NCBI GenBank assembly: GCA_027296055.1
Contig: JAPUJT010000066.1
Coordinates: 1 to 64,000 of the forward strand
Length of the DNA stretch: 64,000 nt
Direction: 5' to 3'
From: Planctomycetota bacterium
GTDB lineage: Bacteria > Planctomycetota > JAPUJT01
Shown here: positions 40,879 through 50,465 of the stretch, piece after piece
Position numbering within the stretch: the stretch's first letter is position 1
Layout: every line of letters begins with the position of its first letter
Program-made: the position numbers and the translations under genes
The notes under the pieces: model-generated
The model's input: the letters and a program-made list of their open reading frames with translations, nothing else
Told to the model about the DNA's origin: nothing
Database searches by the model: none

Positions 40879-43290
40879 ATGAGGTACGTACCGATTCTGG
40901 TGGGCGGCATCTTTCTGTGCGTAGCGATCGGCTGTGGAGGCGGAGGAAGCAGTCGGAGCAAGGGGAACACAGCCCCGAACCTGGCGGCCATCACGACGCC
41001 TCAGATGGTCACGGAGAACGTATCGGTGAGCTTCACCGTCACCGCAACGGATAACGAAATGGATCCGATCGTCCTCACGGCATCTCCCCTGCCCCCGACG
41101 GCATCGTTCGTCGACAACGGAAACGGGACAGGTGACTTCGACTTCACACCGACTCCCTCGCAGGTCGGGACGACGGTGACGGTCACGTTCGGGGCCGATG
41201 ACTCCAGCAATCCCGTCGTGACCCAGGCCGTGGACTTCATCGTCAGTGCCGCGCCGAACCTACCTCCGACGCTGACCGTTCCTCCCAGCCCGCAGATGGT
41301 CGCGGTGCCCAACACCCTCCTCTTTCAGATCTCGGCGACGGATCCCGAACTGGATCCGATCATCCTCATGGCGATAAACCTCCCGACGAACTCGATGTTC
41401 ACGGATAACGGCAATGGCACGGGGGACTTCGACTTCACACCAGACCCCACACAGGCAGGGATGAGCTTCCTCGTGAACTTCTCGGCGGACGATGGGATCA
41501 ACCCGCTGGTGAATCAGGTCGTCCAGATCGACGTCACGAACCAGCCGCCCACGCTGAACCCGATCACGAGCCCGAGGATCGCTCCGGCCCAAACGGTGCA
41601 CATGTTCACCGTGTCTGCGACAGATCCCGAGATGGACCCGCTCACGATGACCGCGATGAACGTGCCGACCGGCGCCGGGTTCGTCGACAACCTGAATGGC
41701 ACGGGCGATTTCACCTTCTTCCCCGACCTGACGCAGGTGGGGATGACGTTCACCATCACGTTCGGGGCCGATGATGGGACGAACCCAGCCGTCACCCAGA
41801 TGGTGGACATCGACGTGGTCGCGCCCAATTTGCCGCCCGTCCTGACCATTATCCCGTCCCCACAGGCGGTCGCCCAGGCTGGAAACCTCACGATCAACGT
41901 GATGGCCACCGATCCGGACCTGGACCCGATCACCCTCTCGGCCTCGCGCCTGCCGACCAATAGCACCTTCACGGATGGCGGCGGAGGCATGGGGACCTTC
42001 GATTTCAACCCGGACTTCGTGCAGTCGGGCTCGTTTTACGTGATCTTCTCGGCATCCGATGGGATCACTGCGCCGACGAGCCAGGTGGTCCAGGTTGACG
42101 TGACCGGGAACGGGACGGGCACCCTCACCGAGGCGCTGCCGAACTACAGCTACGGGACGATGGGCTGGGGTCTTGCGTCGGCGGATTTCGATGGCGACGG
42201 GATCATCGATGTCGCCACGGTCGATGGGGACGCCGCCACGGCGGGGCTGGTGATCGGCATCGGGAACGACGTGGGAGGAGGCATCGGCAATGGCACCTTC
42301 ATGATGTCCGTGGAGAGCCCTTACAGCCTCGTGGGAGCATCCGCCGACCCGATTCCCCGCCACCTGGCGATCGGCGATTTCAACAACGACTCCGTCCCGG
42401 ATGTCGCCATCATCGCGCGCCCGGACGCGGACCTGCACATCTGGCTCGGCGACGTTTCCGGGGGCCCGGCGGACGGGACCTTCACGAACTACGCACCGGG
42501 CTTCATCGACTTCACAGTCACCGACGACGTCTTCCACATCACCACCGCGGACCTCGACGAGGATGGGAACGCGGACCTGGTGACGGGAGGCGCCACGGGG
42601 CCCGGGAACATGTACGTTCTTCTCGGGGACGGGGCGGGGGCGTTCGCGCAATCATCCCAGAGCCCAATCCAAGCCTCCACCGCGGGGGGCGATCCGGTCC
42701 ACGTGGCGATCGGCGACGTCAACGGAGACGATATCCCCGACATCGTGGCCGTGAACATCTCCGATGCCGCCATGCTCGTCTTCCTCGGGGACGATGATGG
42801 GACGGGGAGGAACAGCGCGGGAACGTTCACCCAGACGCCGTCGCCCGTCACGACCCCGGTGCCCAGCCCATCCCAGCCGAGCCTGGCCGACTTCAACCGG
42901 GACGGCAGGCTCGACGTGGCGATTCCCCACTTCGAGCTCGCGGCGGTCTTCACGATCTGGCTGGGGGACGGAACCGGCGACTTCATCGAGGCGCCAGCTC
43001 GCCCGTCGATCGGCGCCCTGGCGGAATACTCGGGCACCGGAGACTTCAATGGTGATGGGATACCCGACATCGTCGCGTCGAACGCGGGCGGCGCTGCCCA
43101 GCTTCACGTCCTCACGGGGAACGGCAACGGCACCTTCACCGCGATGGCGGGCAGCCCTTTCGCGCTCTCGACCGCGGGCCGAGTTCTGTCGGTAAACGAT
43201 TTCAACAATGACGGGATTGCCGACATTTCGGTAGCGTGCCAGGGCGACGGAGTAGTTCAGGCAGCGGTTCACATCTTCCTCGGCGGCTAA
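40879..43290 (+). CDS. Lipoprotein with four Ig-like repeats and seven FG-GAP repeats
   Basis: An 803-residue lipoprotein with lipobox AIGC and a Gly tract. Four cadherin/Ig-like repeats each hold a (S/N)ATDPELDPI-type motif (first one TATDNEMDPI). Then seven FG-GAP/VCBS-type repeats follow, each with a D-(F/L/V)-x-x-D-(G/D/S)-x-x-D-(I/V/L) calcium-binding loop. Seven blades fit one integrin-alpha-like propeller. The product is exported and probably on the cell surface, with adhesion or matrix roles possible. Confidence 0.87.
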   Translation: MRYVPILVGGIFLCVAIGCGGGGSSRSKGNTAPNLAAITTPQMVTENVSVSFTVTATDNEMDPIVLTASPLPPTASFVDNGNGTGDFDFTPTPSQVGTTVTVTFGADDSSNPVVTQAVDFIVSAAPNLPPTLTVPPSPQMVAVPNTLLFQISATDPELDPIILMAINLPTNSMFTDNGNGTGDFDFTPDPTQAGMSFLVNFSADDGINPLVNQVVQIDVTNQPPTLNPITSPRIAPAQTVHMFTVSATDPEMDPLTMTAMNVPTGAGFVDNLNGTGDFTFFPDLTQVGMTFTITFGADDGTNPAVTQMVDIDVVAPNLPPVLTIIPSPQAVAQAGNLTINVMATDPDLDPITLSASRLPTNSTFTDGGGGMGTFDFNPDFVQSGSFYVIFSASDGITAPTSQVVQVDVTGNGTGTLTEALPNYSYGTMGWGLASADFDGDGIIDVATVDGDAATAGLVIGIGNDVGGGIGNGTFMMSVESPYSLVGASADPIPRHLAIGDFNNDSVPDVAIIARPDADLHIWLGDVSGGPADGTFTNYAPGFIDFTVTDDVFHITTADLDEDGNADLVTGGATGPGNMYVLLGDGAGAFAQSSQSPIQASTAGGDPVHVAIGDVNGDDIPDIVAVNISDAAMLVFLGDDDGTGRNSAGTFTQTPSPVTTPVPSPSQPSLADFNRDGRLDVAIPHFELAAVFTIWLGDGTGDFIEAPARPSIGALAEYSGTGDFNGDGIPDIVASNAGGAAQLHVLTGNGNGTFTAMAGSPFALSTAGRVLSVNDFNNDGIADISVACQGDGVVQAAVHIFLGG

Positions 43291-43506
43291 ATGAAGGACC
43301 GAGATTCGGAGCAGTCCGACAGCCGCACTACGTACCGTCAGCTTGCATTGGGGGCCGCTGCGGCCCGTTCCGGGTGACACGCACTCAGGACGGGCACAGA
43401 GATGGCAAGAGGCCTAACGCTCCGTCCGTTTCGGCCTGTGGAGGTAGTGCGTGGGTCCATGCCCCCCCCGGCGGCCAGCCGCGCGAGTGTCTGACTGCCT
43501 CGCGTC

Positions 43507-45561
43507 TCAGAAAGCAAATCCGACACTGAAGTGGATCTCCCACGGGTCTTCACCGTCTTGCCGATCGATCTTGTGAGCCCAGTCCAGGCGGATGGGCCCG
43601 ATCGGAGTGACGAGGCGTAGGCCGACCCCCGGGGAGTGTCTCAGATCGGCCAGATCGATCCCGTCGGCATCCTCCCAGACATTTCCCGCGTCCCAGAAGA
43701 TGGCCCCCCAGATCGCCTTCCAGATCCGGAACCGGAGCTCGGCGTTGGCCACGAGCAGGCTGTTGCCGCCCGTCCCTGTGGGAAGGCCGAAACTGTCCAG
43801 AGGGAGAATCTCCTTCTCCTGGAACCCCCGGACGGTCCCCTCCCCTCCCGTGTAAAACTGCTCCTGCACCGGGACCCCCTCCACCTTGTCGTGAGGATAG
43901 ATCCAGCCGCCTCGCACGGAGAGCGCGAGAATGAACTGTTCCGGGAGGAGCGTCGCATAGGCCGTCGCCCCCGCCGTCAGCTTGTCGAAGTCCGCCCCGC
44001 CACCCAGAAGTCCTCCCGCCGATTCCAGCCCCACCTTGAGGAGTGTGCCTCGGGAAGGATTCACCGGGCTGTCTCGAGCATCGCGGCTGAGAATGAAAGC
44101 CAGACTCCTCAGATCGATGCTCTCATCGGCGCTGAGCAGCCCCGTGGCCAGGTTGGATACCTCGGATTTCTCGAGGCGGCCTCTTACAGCCAGATGGACT
44201 TTCTCCACCAGGAGGTGGCGGAAAGCGAGGTTGCCTCCATATCGCAACACGTCGAAGTTCGGGTTTTCCCGATCCTCGTAGAAGACCTCGGCGATGGACT
44301 TCCATCTGGTTTGAAACACGCTCGGGTCTATGTAGCGTAACGCCACCCGGTAACCGGCGCCCGACGCTCGAGCCTCGGCCTCCGCCCGTTTCGCCCAGCC
44401 GAACAGGTTCTTGTAGGAGACGATCACTGTACCCCTCAGGCGCTCGAACGATCCGTAACCGAGTCCGAGCCTCGCGCTGCCTGGCTTCCTCTCCTTGACC
44501 CGGAAGGTCACCGTCACCTCGCCTTCCCTGCGCGGCGCCACTTCCGTGCGAACGAACTCGAAGATCCCCAGGCGGTAGAGACGGTCCACGGTAGATCGCA
44601 CCGCCTTCCGGCTGTACCAGTCTCCCTCCCCGAAGACGAGCTGGTGCGAGAGCAGCGCGTCGGTCGTGGTATCTTGACCCACGAACCGGATGTCACCGAC
44701 CCGTTGGCGAGCCCCTTCCTTGATCCGGAACGTGAGAACCGCCTCTCCCCGCTCGAGATCGACATCCGCCGGGTCGGCGACGACCTCCGCGTAGGCGTAC
44801 CCCCGATCCGCGTACAGATCGAGTACGCGCCTCCTCCAGGTCTCCGTCCCCGCGCGGGAGAACGCGGCGTTCGCGCTGAATGCGATTGCGCGGAGTAGCC
44901 GGTCCCGTGGAATCGCGTCCTCACCTATGAACCGGATCTCCCGGACGCCGATTCGCTTTCCCTCCTCGATCCGAAAGGTGATGATCACGCCGGTGCGATC
45001 GTCGATGAAGTGGATCGCTTCGGAGACCTTCACGTCCAGATGCCCCTGCCTTCGAATGCTCGCCGCGATCGCAAGGGAGTCGGCCCTCACCTGATCCCGG
45101 TCGAAATAGGCGCCCTTGAAGAAGCTGTGGATCTTGGTCGAGATGGCGTCCCGCAGCTCTTCTTCCGGAACGGAAGAAAGTCCGGTGAACTTGATCTTCT
45201 GCACCCGGACGCGCGGGCCTTCCTGGATATAGATCGAGACGCGCGTCTTGCCCCTCCTGTCTCTCACTTTCACCCGGACCGAGGCAAAGGGGAAGCCATC
45301 CTCGGAATAGAAACTCACCAGATCCAGGGATATGTCGTCCAGCAGTCCGGGGGAGATCTCCTCCGTATCGTAAGCCGCGAGAAAGCTCTCGATCGTCCGG
45401 GTCCAGAACGACTCGTTTCCATGGACGCTGATATCCGCGTCCTCCATCCGGACCGGAGAGACGACCGGCTCCTCCTGGAAAGAGGCGCCGAGGACAAGCG
45501 TCAGGGCAAGGAGGAGAGGCAGGCAACAGGAGAAGCGTGGGGGGTCGGTCTCAAGGAGCAT
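43507..45561 (-). CDS. tamA: TamA/BamA-type Omp85 outer-membrane protein
   Basis: A 684-residue outer-membrane assembly factor. A signal peptide is followed by several POTRA domains (for example GPRVRVQKIKFTGLSSVPEEELRDAI and GKRIGVREIRFIGEDAIPRDRLLRAI), then a 16-strand barrel ending SVGFAF. FGLPTG...N and VRGF (in EGTVRGFQEKEIL) are Omp85 barrel markers. Its ATG overlaps the TGA of the next upstream gene (TamB-like), in a shared ATGA. The pairing with a TamB gene identifies it as TamA rather than BamA. Confidence 0.9.
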   Translation of the reverse strand: MLLETDPPRFSCCLPLLLALTLVLGASFQEEPVVSPVRMEDADISVHGNESFWTRTIESFLAAYDTEEISPGLLDDISLDLVSFYSEDGFPFASVRVKVRDRRGKTRVSIYIQEGPRVRVQKIKFTGLSSVPEEELRDAISTKIHSFFKGAYFDRDQVRADSLAIAASIRRQGHLDVKVSEAIHFIDDRTGVIITFRIEEGKRIGVREIRFIGEDAIPRDRLLRAIAFSANAAFSRAGTETWRRRVLDLYADRGYAYAEVVADPADVDLERGEAVLTFRIKEGARQRVGDIRFVGQDTTTDALLSHQLVFGEGDWYSRKAVRSTVDRLYRLGIFEFVRTEVAPRREGEVTVTFRVKERKPGSARLGLGYGSFERLRGTVIVSYKNLFGWAKRAEAEARASGAGYRVALRYIDPSVFQTRWKSIAEVFYEDRENPNFDVLRYGGNLAFRHLLVEKVHLAVRGRLEKSEVSNLATGLLSADESIDLRSLAFILSRDARDSPVNPSRGTLLKVGLESAGGLLGGGADFDKLTAGATAYATLLPEQFILALSVRGGWIYPHDKVEGVPVQEQFYTGGEGTVRGFQEKEILPLDSFGLPTGTGGNSLLVANAELRFRIWKAIWGAIFWDAGNVWEDADGIDLADLRHSPGVGLRLVTPIGPIRLDWAHKIDRQDGEDPWEIHFSVGFAF

Positions 45562-48500
45562 CAGAATCGGAGCCGGAGGAAGAAGACATCGAAATTGAAA
45601 TATCCGTATTCATCACGCTCCGACTGTATCGCCACCTGATCGGTGACCTCATAGATCACCTTCAACTGGGACGACTGGATTCCTTCTCCAAGAGATCCCT
45701 CGACCGTGATTCGATCGACGAACGTGACCTCCCTGTCCCGAGTCCGAAAGATCTCGCCGATGAACCCTACGAGCCAATGGGCCGCCTGGGTGAAGGCCAG
45801 GGATACCCCGCCCGCTCCCACAGCGCCCTCCCGGGTGTATCCCAGGGAGAGAAGAGAGAGGATGTCCGCGTCGGGATAGGGGGGATCCGATGCGAGATCG
45901 ATCTGCGGCGACTTCAGACGGCCTCTGACGACGAGATAGATGTCCACGCCGGCCACCCGCGTCGTCGCCGCGATGTCGACCCGAGGGTTCTCGAGGTCAT
46001 CTTCATCGAAATCGACGAGGGCCGAATTGATCCGGAACGTTCGGCCGTAATACCGGTACTTCCCTCCGAGACAACTAACGACTCCTCGAACGCCAGGGTT
46101 GTGGGTGGTTCCCCCCAGCTGTATATCCAGCCGGTATTGAGACAGAGACTCCCGGTTGTCGATCCATACGTCGTCCTCGGAATCGATCCGGACATCGAGA
46201 AGGATCGGGGCCACGCCGGCCAGCGCGCCCTCGTCTCCGGGGCCTGAGCCCGAGGCCTCCCCTGCCTGCTCCAGGTCACGGTAATAGCGCGCTCGCCGGA
46301 GGTGCACGTCCCCGGAGAGCCTCAGCTCGCCCGGAATGCCATGAAGTCGGAGATCGACATCGGATCGGGCGCGCAGGTCGCGGCTGTGCGCGATGAGGAG
46401 GTTTTTCCCCTGGATCGTGAAGTCGATCGATTCGGGCTCGAGGCCCTTCATCACCACCTCCCCCGAGAGCTTCGCCTTCTCGCTGCCCAGGAGAGCGACG
46501 GCTTCGAGCTGGTGGCGGCGGCCACCGAATCGAATCGTCCCCGAGAATCCCTCGAGAGCCGGGACGGGACGGGGAAACCGAGCGGCCCCGTCCTCGACAC
46601 GGACGTATCCGTGCAGGTAGGGGTCGTCCCAGGTTCCGGTCGCCAGTAGCTGGGCCCGGAGCGTTCCCTTCGGCAGGCGAATCGACTCGATCGGATCGAG
46701 CAGGCGCGTCAGATCGAGATCTCGCGCATCGAGCAGTAAACGAATCGGTTCGGGTGGGCTGCCGAGAGGGATCTCTCCTCTCGCCCAGATCTCGCCCCCC
46801 GCAACGCCGCGCAGGCGGGCGGTGTGGATGATGATCCTCTCCCCGTCTACAGCGACTTTGACCTCTCCAGACGTCGCGGAGATGCCTTGCCAGGTGATGC
46901 CCCGGAACTTCGCATCCGCCTCCAGCGAAAGCGCTTCGGCGCCTGACGTCAATCTGCCGGAAATTCCCACCTCGCCCTTCGGGGGATCCTCCATGCCGAG
47001 CAGGCGGAGGGCGGGCTCCAGATTGATGCGCGGGGCGTCGACGGAGAGATCGATCGTTCCGTCGGCCCCGCGATGCCCGGTCAGCCGCATGGGGCCGGAG
47101 GAGGAGTCGAAGACCCACTCGCCGATCTCGACCGCTCCTCGCTCCGACCGGAACTCCAGGGGTGAACTTGCCGACAAGGTGGCATCGTCCCATCGAAGGT
47201 CCAGGAGGCGAAACTGTCCGACGACGGCCCCCGCCGGGAACCACTCCGCCTCCCCGGCCAACGAGGCCCCGCCACGACCGCCCTGGAGCTTCGCCTCGAG
47301 GCCGTCCAGCGAGAGACGGCCTTCCTCATAGCGAATACGAGCCACCAGATCGTCCAGCGGGAGCTTGCCCAGTCTCCCCGCTTCCAGTCGCAGGCTGGCC
47401 CACACCCCGGGACGAGCTGGCGTTCCGGCCACGGCGCCTTCCATGGAGATCTTGCCATCGAGCGGCGCACTCCCTTCGCCGAACCAGGGCCACCAGTCGG
47501 AGAAGGCCTCCGCCACGCCTGAGAAATGGCAGAGAAACGTCACCTCCTGCTCCCAGCGCAACGAGCCGTTCAGCCGGAGGTCGCTGCGCCCGCTTCGTAT
47601 CCTCGCTTCCTCGAAGGCCAGGACCCCCTCGGCGAATCCGAGCACCGCACGACCATCGAACGGGGGAATCCGGCCCGGCACCCCTCCGGCAAAATCGATC
47701 TCTCCGGAGAACCGGGGTGAGTCGAGGGGCCCGGCGATCTGACCCCGAAGCCTCACGCTGCCCTCCGGGACCGTGAGCCGGATCTCGTCGATGATCAGCT
47801 CGCTCCCGTGGAATTCTACGGAGCCCGACGCCGTCGCCGAGAAGTCCGCCCTGCTCGCGGCCATCCCGAAGGAGAGGTCGCCTTCGAGGCGACTTCCCAC
47901 ACCCCTGATGTTCCCGTTGGCCTCGAGGGTTCCGGCGGCAGAGCCGGTCCCCAGGGCGAACCCGAGGAGCGGGCCCAGGTCGAATCGGGGGACTTGCAGT
48001 CGGGCAGAGTAGCTCGGCGGACCTTCGTCCCATCGGACCTCTCCTTCGAGGGTGCCCCCACCGAGACCGGCCAGCAGGAACGACAAGAGCTTTTCCCTTC
48101 CGCGCGTGAGGTCGATCACCGCTCGCAAACGGTACGGGAGATCCTCGACGGATAGATCGTTTATTTCGACGCTCGCGCCATCGGAGATGAAGGCGATCCG
48201 GAGTCCGTGGAGAGAGCGGGTGCTCCCCTGGCTCCGGAGCCGGATCTCGGAGGCCCGCAGAGTTCCGGCAAAGGCTACACCGGTCGATTCGATCTCGAGA
48301 TCGAGCCCGAAAACATCGATCTCTCCCATCGTGAGGATCAGTTTTACCTGGCCGTCCCGTATAGAGACGTCGGGGACGCTCAACGCCTCCGCCTTTTCAC
48401 GATCCGCCTCGCGCGCGAGCCGAGGGGCCTTGCGGGTCTCCCCCCGCAGGTCGATTCGCGCCTCCGGGCGAACGAGATCGATACGTTCCAGCCAACCCTC

Positions 48501-48797
48501 CCGACCCAGTGCGAGCGCTATGGAGTCGTAGCTCACCTCGAGGGACTCGAAGCGAAGGGTAGAGCCGGGGGGGAGATCCACGATGTCGACGATCTCGACA
48601 TCCGAAAGCTTGATTCCGGTGAGCAGGTCTCCGCTGACTTCCGTGATCTCGGCGTTGATCCCGATCATCTCCGCCACTTTCTTCTCGATCACTTTCTCCA
48701 ACGGCTTGTAGAGGAGTGGTCCCCGCGCCAGATAGAGGGCGCCGCCCACAAGCAGGAGGAAGACCGAAGCCAGGATGTACCGCTTCTTGCGTTTCAT
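45561..48797 (-). CDS. tamB: TamB-like translocation/lipid transport protein
   Basis: A 1078-residue protein of the TamB/AsmA-like family. One N-terminal membrane anchor (YILASVFLLLVGGALYLARG) is followed by long beta-taco-like repeats and the C-terminal DUF490 domain: VDIAATTRVAGVDIYLVVRG, SDPPYPDADILSLLSLG and the final RLRF. It would bridge the inner and outer membranes, exporting outer-membrane proteins or lipids with TamA. Overlapping stop/start with tamA indicates coupled translation. The ATG at 48797 has AGAGA upstream. Confidence 0.9.
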   Translation of the reverse strand: MKRKKRYILASVFLLLVGGALYLARGPLLYKPLEKVIEKKVAEMIGINAEITEVSGDLLTGIKLSDVEIVDIVDLPPGSTLRFESLEVSYDSIALALGREGWLERIDLVRPEARIDLRGETRKAPRLAREADREKAEALSVPDVSIRDGQVKLILTMGEIDVFGLDLEIESTGVAFAGTLRASEIRLRSQGSTRSLHGLRIAFISDGASVEINDLSVEDLPYRLRAVIDLTRGREKLLSFLLAGLGGGTLEGEVRWDEGPPSYSARLQVPRFDLGPLLGFALGTGSAAGTLEANGNIRGVGSRLEGDLSFGMAASRADFSATASGSVEFHGSELIIDEIRLTVPEGSVRLRGQIAGPLDSPRFSGEIDFAGGVPGRIPPFDGRAVLGFAEGVLAFEEARIRSGRSDLRLNGSLRWEQEVTFLCHFSGVAEAFSDWWPWFGEGSAPLDGKISMEGAVAGTPARPGVWASLRLEAGRLGKLPLDDLVARIRYEEGRLSLDGLEAKLQGGRGGASLAGEAEWFPAGAVVGQFRLLDLRWDDATLSASSPLEFRSERGAVEIGEWVFDSSSGPMRLTGHRGADGTIDLSVDAPRINLEPALRLLGMEDPPKGEVGISGRLTSGAEALSLEADAKFRGITWQGISATSGEVKVAVDGERIIIHTARLRGVAGGEIWARGEIPLGSPPEPIRLLLDARDLDLTRLLDPIESIRLPKGTLRAQLLATGTWDDPYLHGYVRVEDGAARFPRPVPALEGFSGTIRFGGRRHQLEAVALLGSEKAKLSGEVVMKGLEPESIDFTIQGKNLLIAHSRDLRARSDVDLRLHGIPGELRLSGDVHLRRARYYRDLEQAGEASGSGPGDEGALAGVAPILLDVRIDSEDDVWIDNRESLSQYRLDIQLGGTTHNPGVRGVVSCLGGKYRYYGRTFRINSALVDFDEDDLENPRVDIAATTRVAGVDIYLVVRGRLKSPQIDLASDPPYPDADILSLLSLGYTREGAVGAGGVSLAFTQAAHWLVGFIGEIFRTRDREVTFVDRITVEGSLGEGIQSSQLKVIYEVTDQVAIQSERDEYGYFNFDVFFLRLRF

Positions 48798-48885
48798 TCT
48801 CTAGGCAGGGGTGAATCTCGGCCGGGTGACAGGCGCCCGTTCGAGAGACATGGGTTTCCGCTCTTGTCGGCGTGGCGGCTGTATT

Positions 48886-49482
48886 CTACTGGATCGCTGC
48901 GGACATGCAGTCCGCGGCCCCCTGGCCGCTGAAGCGAACCACACCGTCCGTGCAGACGGCGAAGTTGAGCGTGCCGGTCCTCGGGCTCACGGGCGTCGCG
49001 GAGCAGTTCCACTCGAAGGTGCTGCCGGAGAGCGAGAAGACGTACCCACTCCTCGTTCCCGTGCCGAGAGCGGGATCGATCAGGCCCGCGGCCACGAGCT
49101 CCGACAACGAGGTGGCAAAGTCTGGGTTTCCGTCACCCTCGGCGTCCGTCTCGCGAAACTGCCACTGGACCGATGCGATGGTCCTCAATCCTCCGATGGC
49201 CGCTGTCTCGTTGCCGGTCATCCGGGACCCGACCATGTTGGGGATCGCGATGGCGGCGAACAAGATGATGGGAACGATTATCAGACAGCCGGCACCCCCG
49301 ACGGCCATGAGGACGATGGCCCAGACGGGGATCCCTTTCTTGGCCCCCGCGGCCGCCCCCACGACGCAGGCCTCGCACTGAGTGCGGTCCAGGGAACGAG
49401 AGAGGCAGTCCTCGCAGAACGGCTTCCCGCATGCGGTGCAATCGCGCACCGCCGCCTTTTCGGCATGGGCGGAACAGTTCAC
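48886..49482 (-). CDS. B-box-like zinc finger plus pilin-like membrane protein
   Basis: A 198-residue protein starting at GTG 49482 (AGAGGA about 9 nt upstream). The first ~50 residues carry a Cys/His cluster resembling a B-box zinc finger: C-x-x-H...C-x-x-C...C-x-x-C-(x)n-C-x-x-C. A membrane helix follows, then an IAIPNMVGSRMTGNETAAIGGL segment like the alpha-spine of type IV pilins/pseudopilins, with a C-terminal domain (SSxF-like GYVFSLSG). No GF cleavage site is seen. It looks like a domain-fusion protein with an unprocessed pilin-like part. Function unknown. Confidence 0.6.
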   Translation of the reverse strand: MNCSAHAEKAAVRDCTACGKPFCEDCLSRSLDRTQCEACVVGAAAGAKKGIPVWAIVLMAVGGAGCLIIVPIILFAAIAIPNMVGSRMTGNETAAIGGLRTIASVQWQFRETDAEGDGNPDFATSLSELVAAGLIDPALGTGTRSGYVFSLSGSTFEWNCSATPVSPRTGTLNFAVCTDGVVRFSGQGAADCMSAAIQ

Positions 49483-49507
49483 GGATCTTTTCCTCTTGCC
49501 TCCGATC

Positions 49508-49966
49508 TCAGATCGGCAGCGGCTGTCGGCCGGAATACCCGCCCGCCACAGGATGCCAGAACGAGACCTTCTCCTCCCCCAGCTTCCAGCAGAGGAGGAC
49601 CGGCTTGCCGTCTTTCTCGGACGGGAAATCAATCAGGCCCATCTCGAAGTCCTTGAGCTGGCAACCGACCATCTCCAGCTCCTCCAGGCAGGTCTCGACC
49701 TTTTTCTGCCTGCTCTCCGCCTCCTCCTCGAGATGTCGCAATTCGGTGCCTTCCTCGGATGTAGGCGTACCCGAAATTCCTCCCTTGATCTCGTCGAACC
49801 GCCGCCGAGCGGAATGGAAGCCCTTGTGCCCCTCGACGATGTCCGTGACAATTCTCCTGACCAGTGGAAGGGTACCGTTGGCTTGGTTGACGGTGAACTT
49901 TTTCTCTCTGGACTCTTTCGGATCCCCTTTAGGATCCGGAGCCGTCTCCCCGGATTCAGAGCTCAT
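49508..49966 (-). CDS. DUF2203 family protein
   Basis: A 152-residue protein with the DUF2203 layout. FTVNQANGTLPLVRRIVTDI is the N-terminal helix, a long charged helix follows, and GLIDFPSEKDGKPVLLCWKLGEEKVSFWHPV is the C-terminal strand block. The function is unknown; in many genomes it neighbours Fe-S or metabolic genes. Its ATG overlaps the stop of the NifU-like gene by 4 bp (49963-49966), so the two genes are one operon. Confidence 0.85.
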   Translation of the reverse strand: MSSESGETAPDPKGDPKESREKKFTVNQANGTLPLVRRIVTDIVEGHKGFHSARRRFDEIKGGISGTPTSEEGTELRHLEEEAESRQKKVETCLEELEMVGCQLKDFEMGLIDFPSEKDGKPVLLCWKLGEEKVSFWHPVAGGYSGRQPLPI

Positions 49967-50346
49967 TTTTCTCTCCGTCGTCGTTGATAGTCCTGTATTG
50001 CCTGCAGCGCCGCCCGCTGGGCGAGCCCCGTGGAATGCAGCCGGTGGCGCGGAAGGCCCACGAGGGCTCGCGCCACGTCGTCCTCCCGGAATGCGAGCGC
50101 CTCCTCGACCGTCATGCCCTGCAGCATCTCGGTCATCATCGAACTCGCCGCCACGGTCGCCCCACAGCCAAAGGCGCGAAACTTCGCCTTCTCGACTCGA
50201 TGCTCCCTGATCCTCAGCGTCAGCCGGAGGAGATCCCCGCAGACTTCGTCCCGCACCACCGACTCCCCGTCCGGATCATCGATGTCCCCGAGGTTTCTCG
50301 GATGACGTAGGTGCTCGACGTACGTGTCGTTCCGTGCCGCCCCCAT
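49963..50346 (-). CDS. NifU/IscU-like Fe-S scaffold lacking the third cysteine
   Basis: A 127-residue scaffold of the IscU/NifU N-terminal family. It opens with YVEHLRHPRNLGDI, has the first ligand region DEVCGDLL (Cys and Asp present) and the second FGCGATVAASS. In the third ligand region, where family members have L-H-C-S-x-L-A, this protein reads LHSTGLAQRA, so the Cys is absent while the His is kept. The start ATG 50346 gives normal length. It may be a storage, alternative scaffold or non-cluster-binding form. Confidence 0.8.
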   Translation of the reverse strand: MGAARNDTYVEHLRHPRNLGDIDDPDGESVVRDEVCGDLLRLTLRIREHRVEKAKFRAFGCGATVAASSMMTEMLQGMTVEEALAFREDDVARALVGLPRHRLHSTGLAQRAALQAIQDYQRRRREK

Positions 50347-50465
50347 TTGCGCATGATCTCCTATTTGACGATAATCTATCCGTGCGTGGGGTCGGCTGCA
50401 ACCTTGACCGATGGATAGCCGCGAAGATAGAATACGCAGACCCACAGGTTTACAGGATCGGCGCG

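Noticed and set aside
41260-42651. Long minus-strand open frame opposite the FG-GAP lipoprotein
   Set aside because: High-GC codon bias leaves the opposite strand open; the plus-strand repeats and signal peptide are unambiguous.
43352-43366. Palindrome GGGCCGCTGCGGCCC as terminator
   Set aside because: Lies between convergent genes but lacks a T-run and is short; kept only as a note.
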